This document shows, in pieces, positions 63,310-64,000 of a stretch of 64,000 bases of DNA. A program made the position numbers and the translations under genes. The notes below the pieces were generated by a model. It searched no databases and was not told the origin of the DNA. It saw only the letters and a program-made list of their open reading frames with translations. Origin of the DNA: Cyclobacteriaceae bacterium (GTDB lineage: Bacteria > Bacteroidota > Bacteroidia > Cytophagales > Cyclobacteriaceae); assembly GCA_958296015.1 (NCBI GenBank), contig CATQIH010000043.1:1-64000 (forward strand), in the 5' to 3' direction. Within the stretch, counting starts at the first letter, position 1. Each line of letters starts with the position of its first letter.

Positions 63310-64000
63310 TCGTTGGTTTGATGAATACCAGTAGCTTATCTTCGCTTTTCTGCTCGGAACGGGAACTGAATAGCCATTTTAAGATTGGTATTCTTGATAA
63401 TATTGGAAAACCTGAACTCGATTTGCTTTTCCTTACTTCCTCCAGTCCTCCCAGCACGACCATCTCTTCATTTTTTACCCTGATCTGGGAGATAAACTTT
63501 CGCGTAGCGTTTCCTGGAGGGAATCCTTCCTGCTCAGGTTCAATGAAGTTGGAGAACTCCGCATTAATGCTCAGGGTGATATGTTCATCCCCGGAAACCA
63601 CCGGCACAAGGTGCAAAGCAAGATTAGCCTCTACCTGGACAAACCGCTGTGAAATAGAAGTGATTGGTGTGACGCCATTGCTGATATTTTGCGTTTGCTC
63701 TAAAAAGTAGCGGGACTGTCCGATGGACAGGTCTGCTTCATGACCGTTGAGGGTAGAAAGCTTAGGGGTAGACCTGATATCAATAAAGTTGTTTTGTTCC
63801 AGAGCCTGTAGATTTACGTAAAAATTAGGGGTAACTCTGCCAAGGTTGATCAGCCCTTTGCTGTCTAAAGATTCTAACAAACGGTTAATGGATTTAGAAC
63901 TCAGCGTCACATCTACACCCGGAAACACCTGTCCGTTGGTACTGGGCACTGAGTCAGACAAGAATGCCTGGATACCGGTTTCTAGTCCTACGCCCTTGCG
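63299..64000 (-). CDS. GspD/PilQ-like secretin, C-terminal part
   Basis: The frame is open to the window edge, so the N-terminal domains are missing; about 233 residues are visible. It holds the conserved secretin gate domain: 'STPKLSTLNGHEADLSIGQS', 'LALHLVPVVSGDEHITLSIN', 'VKNEEMVVLGGLEEVRKSKS' and 'SRIPILKWLFSSRSEQK', ending in 'LVFIKPTIVY'. Secretins form the outer-membrane pore of type II secretion and type IV pilus systems. It is the first visible gene of the same-strand operon that leads into the YD-repeat genes. Confidence 0.9.
   Translation of the reverse strand, partial: RKGVGLETGIQAFLSDSVPSTNGQVFPGVDVTLSSKSINRLLESLDSKGLINLGRVTPNFYVNLQALEQNNFIDIRSTPKLSTLNGHEADLSIGQSRYFLEQTQNISNGVTPITSISQRFVQVEANLALHLVPVVSGDEHITLSINAEFSNFIEPEQEGFPPGNATRKFISQIRVKNEEMVVLGGLEEVRKSKSSSGFPILSRIPILKWLFSSRSEQKSEDKLLVFIKPTIVY

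Overview
The window looks like part of a large plasmid, or a plasmid-derived conjugative element, from a Bacteroidota bacterium, probably of the Cytophagales type. Several things point this way. The transfer genes are the CTnDOT-like TraE/F/G/I/J/K/L/M/N/O/Q set. Lipoprotein signals, SusC-free secreted YD-repeat giants and surface proteins with 'VGIG..P.EKLDIAGN' repeats are typical of the phylum. The replication module is an iteron array followed by a Rep_3-type initiator, with ParA/RHH partition genes and a mobilization pair beside it. No rRNA, tRNA or CRISPR array was seen.

Layout. 1-564 is the tail of an S41 peptidase. 576-15555 (minus strand) is a conjugation operon of about 15 kb read from right to left. 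It is damaged in two places: traI is split by an IS200/IS605 element that itself carries a 1.5 kb IS4-family insertion, and traG carries a one-base frameshift. 15846-21414 is cargo: a small unknown gene, a BASS-family transporter, an acetyltransferase gene broken by one amber codon, a hybrid sensor kinase and a small unknown gene. 21478-28494 is the plasmid backbone: nine 19-bp iterons, rep, a three-gene operon with a ParA-like ATPase, a candidate oriT, mobilization protein plus relaxase, and the partition pair. 28595-30848 holds a secreted nuclease and a secreted unknown.

30938-57315 (almost all minus strand) is the most unusual part. It is a YD/RHS polymorphic-toxin locus with two complete RHS carriers, a large SpvB/TcB-like partner, and displaced C-terminal cassettes. 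I count four core-tip/immunity pairs: an unknown tip with a MORN/YwqK-like lipoprotein, a Gly-rich tip with a membrane-anchored protein, an alpha/beta-hydrolase tip with a membrane-anchored protein, and an HEAGH metallopeptidase tip with a lipoprotein. Three of the pairs overlap by 1-4 nt. The cassettes are joined to the carriers by nearly identical core DNA, so tip swapping by homologous recombination is the likely mechanism. One carrier has leucine-rich repeats and an Ig-like domain ahead of its YD shell.

57347-64000 (minus strand) lies upstream in transcription of the toxin locus. It has a GspD-like secretin, GspL/PilN-, GspM/PilO- and GspC/PilP-like proteins, an FN3-like lipoprotein, a repetitive surface protein and an OmpH/Skp-like chaperone. 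The same-strand order suggests, as inference only, a type II-like outer-membrane assembly dedicated to exporting or displaying the RHS proteins.

A near-perfect 25-bp palindrome (arm AAAGTTGTAGTA) occurs at three places in the transfer and mobilization regions and probably marks a shared regulon.
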